A DNA stretch of 64,000 bases from Thermocrispum municipale DSM 44069 (GTDB lineage: Bacteria > Actinomycetota > Actinomycetes > Mycobacteriales > Pseudonocardiaceae): positions 271,399-335,398 of the forward strand of contig NZ_ATYT01000004.1 in NCBI RefSeq assembly GCF_000427825.1, read 5' to 3'. Position numbers and translations under genes: made by a program. Of this stretch, positions 29,353 to 37,828 are shown piece by piece (positions within the stretch are counted from its first letter, which is position 1; each line of letters starts with the position of its first letter). The notes under the pieces are model-generated. The model had not been told where the DNA came from. It made no database searches and worked only from the letters and a program-made list of their open reading frames with translations.

Positions 29353-31767
29353 GTGGGGTGTGTCAAGCTCGAAGTCGTGCAGCATTCCGACGCCGAGCTC
29401 AAGCGGGCTGACTCCCTGCTGGCCCGCGTGCTGGCGGGCACTCCCGAAGGGGAGCAGCCGGTCACGCACGTGCGTACGCTGCCCGCACGCCCGGCGCGCT
29501 GCGTCCCCTGGCCATCGTGGGTTCCGGAGGAGGTTGCGCGCCGGTTCGTCGACTGCGGTGTGCAGCAGCCGTGGTCGCACCAAGCGGAGGCTGCCGACCA
29601 CGCCTGGCACCAGCGCCACGTGGTGCTGTCGACCGGCACGGCGTCCGGGAAGTCGCTGGCCTATCAATTGCCGGTGCTGTCGCTGCTGACGCAGAAGCCG
29701 AAACGCACGGCGTTGTATTTGTCGCCCACCAAAGCGCTGGGGTACGACCAGTTGCGGGCGGTCGCTTCGCTGGAGATTTCCGGCGTGCGGGCGGCCACGT
29801 TCGACGGGGACACCCCGCTCGAGGAGCGCGACTGGGTGCGAGCGCACGCGAACTGGGTGTTCACCAACCCGGACATGCTGCATCACGGGCTGCTGGCGGC
29901 CCATTCGCGATGGGCTCGGTTCTTCCAGCGGCTGGCCTACGTGGTGGTCGACGAGTGCCACAGCTACCGGGGCGTGTTCGGTTCACATGTGGCGCTGCTG
30001 TTGCGCAGGCTGCGCCGCGTGGCCGCGCGCTACGGCGCGAATCCGACCTTCGTGCTGGCCTCCGCGACCGTGGCCGAGCCGGCCGAATTCGCCCAGCGGC
30101 TTGCCGGGCTCGAGTGCGTGCCGGTGGTCGATGACGGCTCGCCGCGCGGGCCCCGCACCATCGCGCTGTGGGAGCCACCGCTGCTGCGGGAGATCACTGG
30201 CGAGAACGGCGCCCCGGTTCGCCGCTCGGCAGGTGCGGAGGCGGCGCGCATCATGGCTGATCTCGTCATCGAAGGCGCCCGCACGCTGGCCTTCGTCCGG
30301 TCGCGCCGCGGCGCGGAGCTCGCTGCCGTGTCTGCCCGCAGGACTCTGACCGAGGTCGATCCTGCGTTGGCCAAGCGGGTGGCGGCCTACCGCGCCGGCT
30401 ACCTGCCCGAGGACCGCCGCAAGCTGGAAGCGGCTTTGATGTCCGGTGAGCTGCTGGCGGTGGCCAGCACCAACGCACTCGAGCTCGGGGTGGACATCTC
30501 CGGCCTGGATGCCGTGCTTCTTGCGGGTTATCCGGGCACGCGCGCTTCGTTCTGGCAACAGGCCGGTCGCGCGGGCCGTACGGCTGAGGAGTCGGCGCTG
30601 GTCGTCTTCATCGCCAAGGACGACCCGTTGGACACCTACCTGGTGCACCACCCGGAGGCGATGCTGGATCGGCCGGTCGAGGCTGCGGTGCTCGATCCGA
30701 TGAATCCGTACGTGCTGGCCCCGCAACTCGCCTGCGCTGCCGCAGAGCTACCGCTGCGCACGAAGGACCTGCCGATTTTCGGCGGGTCGGTCGCACGTGA
30801 GGTGCTTGATGACCTGGTGGCGGACAAGATGCTGCGCAGGCGGTCCAGCGGTTGGTATTGGACGGCGCGTGACCGTCCGCATCACGAGGTGAGTATTCGC
30901 GGCTCCGGCGGCGAGCAGGTGGCCGTGGTGGAGAGCGAGACGGCGCGGCTGCTCGGAACGGTCGATCCCAGCTCTGCTTGTGCCACCGTGCACCCGGGCG
31001 CGGTGTACTTCCATCAGGGCGCCACGTATGTGGTGGACGAATTGGATTTCGAGGAACGGCTCGCGTTGGTGCATGCCGAGGAACCGGAGTGGACCACTTC
31101 GCCACGGGACGTGATCGACATCGAGGTGCTGGAGACCGACGAGAAGGCGGTCTACGGCGGGGTGACGGTGTGCCTGGGCCGGGTCGCGGTGACCTCGCAG
31201 GTCGTGAGTTATCTGCGGCGTCTGCCGTCGGGAGAGGTGCTGGACCAGACCCCGCTGGACATGCCCGCGCAAACCCTGCACACCCGCGCCGTGTGGTACA
31301 CGGTCAGCGAGTCGTTGCTTTGCGGCAGGGGGCCGGGGGGCGCTGGGCTGGAACCCGCGCGCATCCCCGGCTCCCTGCACGCTGCCGAGCACGCGGCGAT
31401 CGGCCTGCTACCGCTCTTCGCTACCTGCGACCGCTGGGACATCGGGGGCGTGTCAACCGCTCTGCATGCCGACACCGGGGAGGCCACGGTGTTCGTGCAC
31501 GACGGTCATCCCGGGGGCGCGGGATTCGCCGAGCGTGGGCATGCGGCGCTGGTGCCCTGGCTGGCCGCAACGCGGGAGGCGATCGTCTCCTGCGAGTGCT
31601 CGACCGGCTGCCCGTCCTGTGTTCAGTCGCCGAAGTGCGGGAATGGCAACGAACCTCTGGACAAGGCAGGGGCGGTGGCCGTGCTCGACACCGTGCTGGG
31701 TGCCATCAACGGGGCGGATCATGGCAAGGGGACGCGGGGGGAATCCCCTCACCAGCGGAGGCGGTGA
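29353..31767 (+). CDS. DEAD/DEAH-box helicase with C-terminal DUF1998/zinc module (YprA/Hrq1-like)
   Basis: About 804 residues of superfamily 2 helicase. Motif I STGTASGKSLAYQ; motif II VVDECHSYRG; motif III ASATV; motif V/VI region STNALELGVDISGLDAVLLA and QQAGRAGR. A C-terminal DUF1998-like domain ends in a four-cysteine cluster (CECSTGCPSC and KCGNGNEP). Start uncertain: GTG 29353 or GTG 29377, neither with a strong ribosome site. Orthologue of Rv3649/SCO3550. Probably acts in DNA repair, by analogy with MrfA/YprA-Hrq1 helicases. Confidence 0.9.
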   Translation: MGCVKLEVVQHSDAELKRADSLLARVLAGTPEGEQPVTHVRTLPARPARCVPWPSWVPEEVARRFVDCGVQQPWSHQAEAADHAWHQRHVVLSTGTASGKSLAYQLPVLSLLTQKPKRTALYLSPTKALGYDQLRAVASLEISGVRAATFDGDTPLEERDWVRAHANWVFTNPDMLHHGLLAAHSRWARFFQRLAYVVVDECHSYRGVFGSHVALLLRRLRRVAARYGANPTFVLASATVAEPAEFAQRLAGLECVPVVDDGSPRGPRTIALWEPPLLREITGENGAPVRRSAGAEAARIMADLVIEGARTLAFVRSRRGAELAAVSARRTLTEVDPALAKRVAAYRAGYLPEDRRKLEAALMSGELLAVASTNALELGVDISGLDAVLLAGYPGTRASFWQQAGRAGRTAEESALVVFIAKDDPLDTYLVHHPEAMLDRPVEAAVLDPMNPYVLAPQLACAAAELPLRTKDLPIFGGSVAREVLDDLVADKMLRRRSSGWYWTARDRPHHEVSIRGSGGEQVAVVESETARLLGTVDPSSACATVHPGAVYFHQGATYVVDELDFEERLALVHAEEPEWTTSPRDVIDIEVLETDEKAVYGGVTVCLGRVAVTSQVVSYLRRLPSGEVLDQTPLDMPAQTLHTRAVWYTVSESLLCGRGPGGAGLEPARIPGSLHAAEHAAIGLLPLFATCDRWDIGGVSTALHADTGEATVFVHDGHPGGAGFAERGHAALVPWLAATREAIVSCECSTGCPSCVQSPKCGNGNEPLDKAGAVAVLDTVLGAINGADHGKGTRGESPHQRRR

Positions 31768-31845
31768 TCCGCCCACCGTCGGCGCGCTCGCACGGCCACA
31801 CTGTGGTCCACTGTTCAGTTGTCCTGTGAAGCTGTGGCTCGAGGT

Positions 31846-31890
31846 CGGCACCGCCGCATCGGGGGGATGGGCTTCGGTGCGGCGGTGCCG
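31846..31890. terminator. Hairpin between convergent helicase and prim-pol genes
   Basis: Perfect 13-bp stem CGGCACCGCCGCA / TGCGGCGGTGCCG with a 19-base loop, located about 80 bases after the helicase stop and 100 bases beyond the stop of the minus-strand gene. Confidence 0.6.
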
Positions 31891-31990
31891 TCTCGAGCTG
31901 TGGCGCGGCATCCACGGCCGACCGGGGCTGAACAGGCCGCGAATGCCGGCACGACCGGCGAGCAGCGGTCGGGGCGCTGCCACCTGTCGC

Positions 31991-32593
31991 TTACGCCGCG
32001 CTCGGCTGCAACCTCGCCTGCGCGCCGTCCACCAGACCGGCGGCCCTGGCCAGGACGCCGTGCACCGCGGCTGCATGCGGGAGCTTCCATCCCCACACCT
32101 CGGGCTTGACCCGCCAGTGCACGATGCCGCCGGGGTACGGGCTGGGCGGGAGGGGCACCCAGCTTTCCTTGCCGTGGTGAACCACCCCGGGCCGGTTGGC
32201 CAGCTGTGCGGGGAGTTCGGGCCCGGAGGCGGTCAGGAAGATCCACCGGCCGTTCGGCATGGCCAGAATCGGGGCAGGCCTGTCCTCGGCACGCAGCAGA
32301 CCCGCTGCCGCGCGCCCCAGCTCGGCGTCGACTTCCACCGCGTCCACCACGGTGCCGGTCGCCACGAGCACGCTGTAGGGCTCCTCGTGCCACTTCTCGG
32401 CGACCGCCTTGGCGTCGACGCGCACACCGCGGCGCCAGTCGTCCGTCACAGGCTGCGGGCCGCGCCATTCGCCGCTTCCCGGATAGCTGCCCGGAAAGAC
32501 CGGCCAACCGCGCAGCGCGAGATCTACCGCCTCGGTGCGCAGCTCGATACGGAACGCACTGCGCCAGGCTTCCGGCCCCTCGGTGTGCAACAT
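31991..32593 (-). CDS. Bifunctional DNA primase/polymerase (prim-pol)-like protein
   Basis: 200 residues, resembling the N-terminal prim-pol fold (AVDLALRGWPVFPG near the start; SVLVATGTVVDAVEVDAELG with the acidic pair where catalytic Asp residues sit; PNGRWIFLTASG). Acidic residues are only partly canonical, so enzymatic activity is uncertain. The ATG lies behind GAGGAGACGG. In the place of mycobacterial Rv3647c, convergent with the helicase. May be a DNA-binding or accessory repair protein. Confidence 0.6.
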   Translation of the reverse strand: MLHTEGPEAWRSAFRIELRTEAVDLALRGWPVFPGSYPGSGEWRGPQPVTDDWRRGVRVDAKAVAEKWHEEPYSVLVATGTVVDAVEVDAELGRAAAGLLRAEDRPAPILAMPNGRWIFLTASGPELPAQLANRPGVVHHGKESWVPLPPSPYPGGIVHWRVKPEVWGWKLPHAAAVHGVLARAAGLVDGAQARLQPSAA

Positions 32594-32838
32594 CGGTCTT
32601 TCCGTCTCCTCGGTATTCGTGCGCAATGGTGCAGGTGAACCTGCGTTTTCTCGGGGCTCGACCGCAGGACGGCCTGCCCGCCCCATTGAGTGAACTGCAA
32701 CATGCAAATTGCGGGTAGTGGGTGCTCGGCGACCGGTAGTCACCGAACGTTGAACGACGGACGTCCAACGGTTCAACCGAACGTGTCGCCGTGATCAACT
32801 GACGTGAAACCGCTCACGCCGGGCGGTAGTGATACCGC

Positions 32839-33273
32839 TCACCGTCGCCCAATGACCGTCCAACCGGTCGCAAATTCGCTACCACGCCCGTTCATCGACC
32901 GCTCATCGACGCTGTCGATCGGCCCAGCCCGAGCCTTGGCAGCAGCGCGACCGAACATCGCCACCGGTCCGGGCGGGTCCACCCGGACGCGCACCAGCGC
33001 ATCCCATTCCTGCAATCGACAGCCTGCGAGATCGGCACGCATCAGCTCGGCTATTCGCCTCGCCTGATCGCAGGCGACCGACTCGCCGTCGCGGGCGTAC
33101 GTGGCTGCCGCGAGGGCAGCCAGATCGGCGGCGGATGCCGCGCGATGTCGCGTGACCAAGCCTGCGCCGAGCCAGACCACGACGCTGAATACCAGCAACA
33201 CAGCGGCGATCGCCCCCGCCGCCCACACTGTGGCGACACCTTCGTCTCCGCACTCGCGTGACGCGGATGTCAT
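32839..33273 (-). CDS. Rv3654c-family TadE/TadG-like minor pseudopilin
   Basis: 144 residues. It opens GDEGVATVWAAGAIAAVLLV, a pilin-like glycine/Glu-plus-hydrophobic segment, followed by the (R)AASAADLAALAAA helix of TadG/Rv3654c proteins and a two-Cys small domain. The extended C-terminal tail (about 35 residues) is longer than in the mycobacterial homologue as I recall it. It is the last gene of the Tad operon; its start overlaps the TadE stop by four bases. Confidence 0.8.
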   Translation of the reverse strand: MTSASRECGDEGVATVWAAGAIAAVLLVFSVVVWLGAGLVTRHRAASAADLAALAAATYARDGESVACDQARRIAELMRADLAGCRLQEWDALVRVRVDPPGPVAMFGRAAAKARAGPIDSVDERSMNGRGSEFATGWTVIGRR

Positions 33274-33701
33274 CGAACCCGGCCTCCCGGTCCGGAGCCG
33301 TTGCTGCTCGACGACGATGCCTGCGCCGGGGTCGCCGTCTCCGGCGCAGGCTCGGCGCCGGGCTCGCCAACGGCGAACGCCTCCGCGGTCAAGCTCATCG
33401 GCAACAGGCCCCCGGCAGGCTCGGCGCTCACCTGCACCCGAATGAGCTCGGCGGACTTCTCCACGTCGAGGCGAGCCCCGGCCGGAGCGATCTCGGCGAC
33501 GGCGCGATCGGCCAGCTGCCGGTCACCGCGAGCGATGAGCCGAGCTGCTTCTCGCGCGGCATCGGTGCACCGCATCTGGTCCACCACCGCACCCACTCCG
33601 GCCAGGCACAGCGCCACGACGATGACGAGCGCGCTCACCGCGATCGCCGCCTCGACCGTTACCGCGCCCCGATCCTTACCGAGGACCTCGTGCGGCTCCA
33701 T
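33270..33701 (-). CDS. TadE-family pseudopilin
   Basis: 143 residues. TadE signature: KDRGAVTVEAAIAVSALVIV (prepilin-type processing site and hydrophobic helix with Glu at +5) then CTDAAREAARLIARGD. A Ser/Pro-rich acidic tail follows. Orthologue of Rv3655c by order. Secreted or assembled by the Tad machinery encoded just upstream; overlaps the following gene. Confidence 0.85.
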   Translation of the reverse strand: MEPHEVLGKDRGAVTVEAAIAVSALVIVVALCLAGVGAVVDQMRCTDAAREAARLIARGDRQLADRAVAEIAPAGARLDVEKSAELIRVQVSAEPAGGLLPMSLTAEAFAVGEPGAEPAPETATPAQASSSSSNGSGPGGRVR

Positions 33702-33709
33702 GCGCCCGC

Positions 33710-33952
33710 CTAGAAGTCGACGGCTAGCGCGTCCTGCACCAAGCCAGTCAGTGCGTCGACCACTTCGTCGCTGCTCACCACCGCGTAGAGCACGGCGGCG
33801 AACGCGGCTGCGACTACGGTGCCGATGGCATATTCCGTGGTGGTCATGCCGTCGTCACCCACCAGTCGCGGCACGCGAAGCAGTGGCCACCGGCGCAGCG
33901 GCAGGCGGAGCGCTCGAGCCACGGTCTTCGTTGCAGGATGTGACAGATTCAT
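33710..33952 (-). CDS. DUF4244 protein, Flp-like pilin candidate
   Basis: 80 residues: a basic N-terminus, then GDDGMTTTEYAIGTVVAAAF, a Flp-type pilin processing/helix motif (G then T-x-x-E-Y), and a short C-terminus. This is the Rv3656c/DUF4244 family, generally considered the major pilin-like subunit of the actinobacterial Tad system. Lies between TadC and TadE genes. Confidence 0.85.
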   Translation of the reverse strand: MNLSHPATKTVARALRLPLRRWPLLRVPRLVGDDGMTTTEYAIGTVVAAAFAAVLYAVVSSDEVVDALTGLVQDALAVDF

Positions 33953-34021
33953 GAATCAGCCCTCCCAGGTGTGAGAGTCAGCCGCTTCTCCCGCGAGCGC
34001 CCATTCGGACACTCCGACAAG

Positions 34022-34624
34022 TCAGGGCAGCACGGTGAGCTGACCGGCGAGACCGATCACCACCGGCACGACGCCCAGGCACAAAAAGCTCGGTAAGAAG
34101 CAGAGTCCGAGCGGGCCGGTGACGAGGACGCCTGCACGCTGGGCCCTCGTCTCCGCCGCCTCGATCTGCTCGGCTCGCAAGCGAGCAGCCATGTCGTCGA
34201 CTGCCTCGGCCAGCGCACTCCCCGATTGCGCGGACCGGCGAGCCGCGTGCGCCAACGGTGCCGTCGCCGGACAGGCCGCGGCCGGCCGCCATGCTTCATC
34301 GCCCGGGGCGCCCAGCGCGAGGAGTTCGCTCGTCCTCCGCAGCGCATCGGCCGCCGCCGCCGGAAGGCCGTCGGCGATCGCGCGAAGAGCTTCGGCGATC
34401 GGAAGGCCCGCGCGCAGGGATGCGGCCAGCAGATCCCAACCTGCTGCCACCGCGAGCGGGTCGGCAGTGCTTCCGCGGCGGTCGTTGGTGTCCGTGCGCG
34501 GTGCCGACGGCCCAACCGAGCCAGATCCCGCGCGAGGGCCGACCACCGCAGCCAGGCGGCCCTTGACATTGGTCGCCGCGGGCGCGGTCAGCAAAGCCGC
34601 GACCACCAGGCACAGCGACGTCAC
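34022..34624 (-). CDS. Type II secretion system F-family protein (TadC-like)
   Basis: 200 residues. The GTG start overlaps the preceding TadB stop (GTGA). The N-terminal helix (CLVVAALLTAPAATN) and C-terminal helices (LVTGPLGLCFLPSFLCLGVV) flank a cytoplasmic four-helix T2SSF domain (GLPIAEALRAIA, AARRSAQSGSALAEAVDDMA). Inner-membrane platform of the Tad pilus; counterpart of Rv3657c. Confidence 0.82.
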   Translation of the reverse strand: MTSLCLVVAALLTAPAATNVKGRLAAVVGPRAGSGSVGPSAPRTDTNDRRGSTADPLAVAAGWDLLAASLRAGLPIAEALRAIADGLPAAAADALRRTSELLALGAPGDEAWRPAAACPATAPLAHAARRSAQSGSALAEAVDDMAARLRAEQIEAAETRAQRAGVLVTGPLGLCFLPSFLCLGVVPVVIGLAGQLTVLP

Positions 34625-35433
34625 CCCGTCACCGCCTTTCGCGTGAGCCTGCCTACCCAGGTCATTCCTGCGAAGACCAGGAGACTCCCGACCATCAGCA
34701 GGGCCTGACCGGCGGGTGTGGAGGACAGCACTCGCACTGGTGCGCCTCCCATGACCTCGCCGAGCACGATGCCGACAAGCGGCAGGCAAGCCAGGACGGC
34801 GGCGCTCGCCCGTGGTCCGGCCAGCTTCGCGTGCACGTGATCGGCGAACCGCGCGGTCGCTTCCACATCACGACGCACCGCATCCAGCACCGGGGCCAAC
34901 GGGACACCGTGCTCCTGCGCGAGCCGCCATGCCCGCGCCACCCGATGCAGCAATTCAGCGCCGATCGAGGACGACTGGGCGGCATCGGCCAATGCGATAT
35001 CGGCATCGCCACCCAGGCGCGCGGCCGCCGCCACAGCGCGCAACCCGCGCGAAGCACCAGTGCCTTCCGGAACGTCCGCGGCCACGGACGCGGCTGCAGC
35101 GGCCGGATGTGCACCCGCTCGGAGCTCGGCGACCAAGCCGCCCAGGGCCTCCGCCATCACCCGGTACTCCACCGCCTCGGCCGCGCGTTGCCGACGAGCT
35201 CGAAGCCGCCGCGCCGTCACAACCCCAGCCAGTCCACCCACCACGGCGCCCGCAGGCCCCAGAAGAACCCACCCGGCGACGGCCACAGTGACGACTGCCG
35301 CGGCCGCGATGACCCGCTCCGACGGCTTCCTCCGCCGGCGCAGGCCGCGATGTGCGCGAACGGCCCGCAGCCGGAACGCCGGCGACGGCGGCCAGCACAG
35401 CACGGCGGCGAGCAGCATCAGCGATGTCAACAC
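34621..35433 (-). CDS. Type II secretion system F-family protein (TadB-like)
   Basis: 270 residues. GTG start seven bases inside the end of TadA with AAGGGGAG upstream. Two N-terminal and two C-terminal membrane segments surround the T2SSF cytoplasmic domain (YRVMAEALGGLVAELRAGAHP, LHRVARAWRLAQEHGVPLA). Forms the inner-membrane platform with TadC. A very long open frame upstream is only the reverse phase of TadA. Counterpart of Rv3658c. Confidence 0.83.
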   Translation of the reverse strand: MLTSLMLLAAVLCWPPSPAFRLRAVRAHRGLRRRRKPSERVIAAAAVVTVAVAGWVLLGPAGAVVGGLAGVVTARRLRARRQRAAEAVEYRVMAEALGGLVAELRAGAHPAAAAASVAADVPEGTGASRGLRAVAAAARLGGDADIALADAAQSSSIGAELLHRVARAWRLAQEHGVPLAPVLDAVRRDVEATARFADHVHAKLAGPRASAAVLACLPLVGIVLGEVMGGAPVRVLSSTPAGQALLMVGSLLVFAGMTWVGRLTRKAVTG

Positions 35434-36593
35434 GGCGGCTGCACTCCCCTTGCGCGGAACAACTCGGCGAACCGGTCGGCGTGCTCGGTCCACGTCCCGC
35501 GTTGCCATACCGGGAGAACCCGCACCAGCGTGGTCTCTCGGTGCAGCACACCGATCTCGGTCAGCGCCCGCACCCCACCGTCCTGCCGTCGCATGTGGAG
35601 AACGACGTGCACCGCGGCCGCAAGCTGGCTGTGCAGCCCTTCGCGGGACAGGCCGCCGAGCGCGGCGAGACCTTCGAGCCGGGCGGGCACCTCTGCCGGA
35701 GCGTTGGCGTGCACCGTGGCCGCGCCGCCCTCGTGGCCGGTGTTCAGCGCGTTGAGCATCGGGACGACCTCGCCTCCGCGAACCTCGCCGACCACCAGCC
35801 TGTCCGGCCGCATGCGGAGCGCCTGCCGCACCAAGTCGTGCAGCGTGATCTCCCCGGCACCTTCGATGTTCGGCGGACGCGAAACCAAACGGACGAATTG
35901 CGGATGACGCGGCGCCAACTCCTGCGCGTCCTCGACGCAGACAACGCGCTCGCGCGCCGGTACGACGCCCAGCAACGCACCGAGCAACGTGCTCTTGCCT
36001 GCACCCGTCCCGCCGCTGACCAGGAACGCCAACCGGGCGGACACGATTGCCTCGAGCACCCGGGCTGTCTCCGCGTCGAACGCGCCCGACCTGTGCAACT
36101 GCTGCAGATCGAACGTCGCCTGACGCAGGACCCGCAACGCGATGCAGGTGCCGTCGGCGGCCACCGGCGGAAGCACGGCGTGCAGCCGAACCCGCCCGTG
36201 TGGCCCCACTCCAGGAAGCCAACCGTCCACATAGGGCTGGGCGTCGTCCAGGCGTCTGCCCGCCGCGAGCGCCAATCGCTGCGCCAGTCGCCGCACCGCG
36301 GACTCGTCGGCGAACCGGATCCGGGTCCGGCGCAGCCCTTCCGCGCCGTCCACCCACACCTGGTCCGGCGCGGTCACCAGCACATCCGTCACCGCTTCGT
36401 CGGCGATCAGCTCCTCCAGCGGCCCGAGCCCCACCAGCTCCTGGCGGAGCCGGCGGACCGCCTCGAGCACGTCACCATGCCCGGCGACCCCGCCCGCTTC
36501 GGCACGCACCGCATCGGCCACCGCGGCCGCGCTGACATCTGCACCCTGTACGGCAAGCCGACGCCGCACCCGCTCGACAAGATCCGCGCGCAT
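35427..36593 (-). CDS. tadA: Tad/CpaF-type secretion ATPase
   Basis: 388 residues. GspE/VirB11-family ATPase powering pilus assembly: N1 domain (GLGPLEELIADEAVTDVLV), arginine-rich linker, Walker A SGGTGAGKSTLL, Asp-box VCVEDAQEL, Walker B-like RMRPDRLVVGEVRGGE, and the HEGGAATVHAN histidine box. ATG start overlapping the upstream stop (ATGA). Counterpart of Rv3659c. All seven genes overlap or nearly touch, indicating one transcript. Confidence 0.93.
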   Translation of the reverse strand: MRADLVERVRRRLAVQGADVSAAAVADAVRAEAGGVAGHGDVLEAVRRLRQELVGLGPLEELIADEAVTDVLVTAPDQVWVDGAEGLRRTRIRFADESAVRRLAQRLALAAGRRLDDAQPYVDGWLPGVGPHGRVRLHAVLPPVAADGTCIALRVLRQATFDLQQLHRSGAFDAETARVLEAIVSARLAFLVSGGTGAGKSTLLGALLGVVPARERVVCVEDAQELAPRHPQFVRLVSRPPNIEGAGEITLHDLVRQALRMRPDRLVVGEVRGGEVVPMLNALNTGHEGGAATVHANAPAEVPARLEGLAALGGLSREGLHSQLAAAVHVVLHMRRQDGGVRALTEIGVLHRETTLVRVLPVWQRGTWTEHADRFAELFRARGVQPPC

Positions 36594-37681
36594 CAGGCGA
36601 CCTCCGCCGGGGTCGGCTCCTGCCACAACGCGCTCAGCACGTCCCGCGCTGCCCGCGCGAGCGGCCCTCCGGGGCGCGGACCGAACTCGCCGCACTCGGT
36701 TCGCCGCGCCAGCCGCGGCTCGGCCCGCATCACCGCGAGCGGCTCGACAGCGAGCGCTTCGACCACCGCGGCTTCCGGCAACGCGGCCGGGGCCGGCCCG
36801 CGCACCACGACTCCGACCCGCCGTGCGCGACCACTGAGCCGCTCGACCACGCGCATCGCCGCAGCCGTGGCGCGCACTTCCGCAGGCACCACGACGGCCA
36901 GCAGATCCGCACGATCGACGACTTCCCAGCCCACCGCATCGAGCTCACGCGGAAGGTCGCACACCACCGTGTGACCGGCGCGCACGCCCGCGTCGACCAC
37001 CGCCGCAACTCCCTGCGCGCTCGGGCCGGCGCCCTCGCGGGCGCACGACAGCACGACGAGGGACCCGCCACCGCAGGTGAGCCGCGGCAAGGCCGATCGC
37101 AACGACTGCATCGACACCCGGCCGCCGCGCACCGACACGTCCGGCCAGCGCAATCCACCGTCGTGCTCGGCGCCGAGAAGCAAATCGATCCCGCCGCCCA
37201 GCGCATCACAGTCGACCAGCAACGCATCCTCCCCGCGCCGCGCGGACTCCACGGCGACCGCGGCCGCGAACACCGAAGCGCCCGCACCGCCGCGGCCACC
37301 GACAACTCCCAGCACGCGGCCGTCACCCGCCGGCGGCCCGTCCACGACCTCGGCGAGCAGCGCCATGAGCGACTGCTCGTCCTCCGGCAGCGTCAACACC
37401 TGCTCGACGCCCGCGGTGAACGCCGACCGCCAGCAGCCGTCCGGCGGCTGCCCGCGACACACCAGCGCCACACCGCTTCGGGCCGGCACCTGCCCACGCA
37501 AGCCCGCCTGCAACGCGGTGCCGTCCACCAGCACCTGCGGCGCGCGCAGCCACGAACCCCGAGCCGCTGGCGGATCCGGCGCGACCTCGACCTCACAACC
37601 CGCCGCGGCGGCGAGCCGTAACACTTCGTCCAGCAGCGCCTCGTCCTGCATGACGACCAGCGGCCGGTGCTGCTCCGACAT
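36593..37681 (-). CDS. Ssd/CpaE-like MinD-family protein (Rv3660c homologue)
   Basis: 362 residues. An N-terminal receiver-like region (residues 1-115) is followed by a ParA/MinD-type domain with VGGRGGAGASVFA in the deviant Walker A position (both usual lysines absent), LLVDCDALGGGIDLLLG (switch), and a C-terminal CDLPREL region. CpaE/TadZ proteins localise Tad pili; the mycobacterial orthologue is known as septum-site-determining protein Ssd. ATG preceded by GGGGGGAG. First gene of the cluster, divergent from the HAD gene. Confidence 0.83.
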   Translation of the reverse strand: MSEQHRPLVVMQDEALLDEVLRLAAAAGCEVEVAPDPPAARGSWLRAPQVLVDGTALQAGLRGQVPARSGVALVCRGQPPDGCWRSAFTAGVEQVLTLPEDEQSLMALLAEVVDGPPAGDGRVLGVVGGRGGAGASVFAAAVAVESARRGEDALLVDCDALGGGIDLLLGAEHDGGLRWPDVSVRGGRVSMQSLRSALPRLTCGGGSLVVLSCAREGAGPSAQGVAAVVDAGVRAGHTVVCDLPRELDAVGWEVVDRADLLAVVVPAEVRATAAAMRVVERLSGRARRVGVVVRGPAPAALPEAAVVEALAVEPLAVMRAEPRLARRTECGEFGPRPGGPLARAARDVLSALWQEPTPAEVA

Positions 37682-37706
37682 CGCTCCCCCCAGTCCGTGA
37701 GTGCCC

Positions 37707-37726
37707 GCGATCGCCTGCGCGATCGC
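37707..37726. repeat. Two GCGATCGC octamers, 4 bases apart
   Basis: GCGATCGC-CTGC-GCGATCGC, each copy itself palindromic, immediately upstream of the Ssd/CpaE start. Possible operator or hairpin for the Tad operon. Confidence 0.4.
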
Positions 37727-37779
37727 TTACTCCAGGTTCCGGTGGGGACCGTCGGCCGGCCAGGGCACGACGGTGCCGC

Positions 37780-37806
37780 TGTGGACAACCACCCTCTTGT
37801 GGACAA
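37780..37806. promoter_or_regulatory. Pair of DnaA-box-like nonamers (TGTGGACAA)
   Basis: TGTGGACAA at 37780-37788 and again at 37798-37806, same strand, 18 bases apart. This is the reverse complement of TTGTCCACA, the preferred DnaA box of high-GC actinomycetes. Located 23 bases upstream of the HAD phosphatase start. Not accompanied by replication genes, so more likely DnaA-mediated regulation or titration than an origin. Confidence 0.5.
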
Positions 37807-37828
37807 CTCGTCCGGCTATCGTGGCGGC

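Noticed and set aside
37780-37806. Chromosomal replication origin
   Set aside because: Only two DnaA boxes, no AT-rich unwinding element and no dnaA/dnaN/gyrB neighbours.
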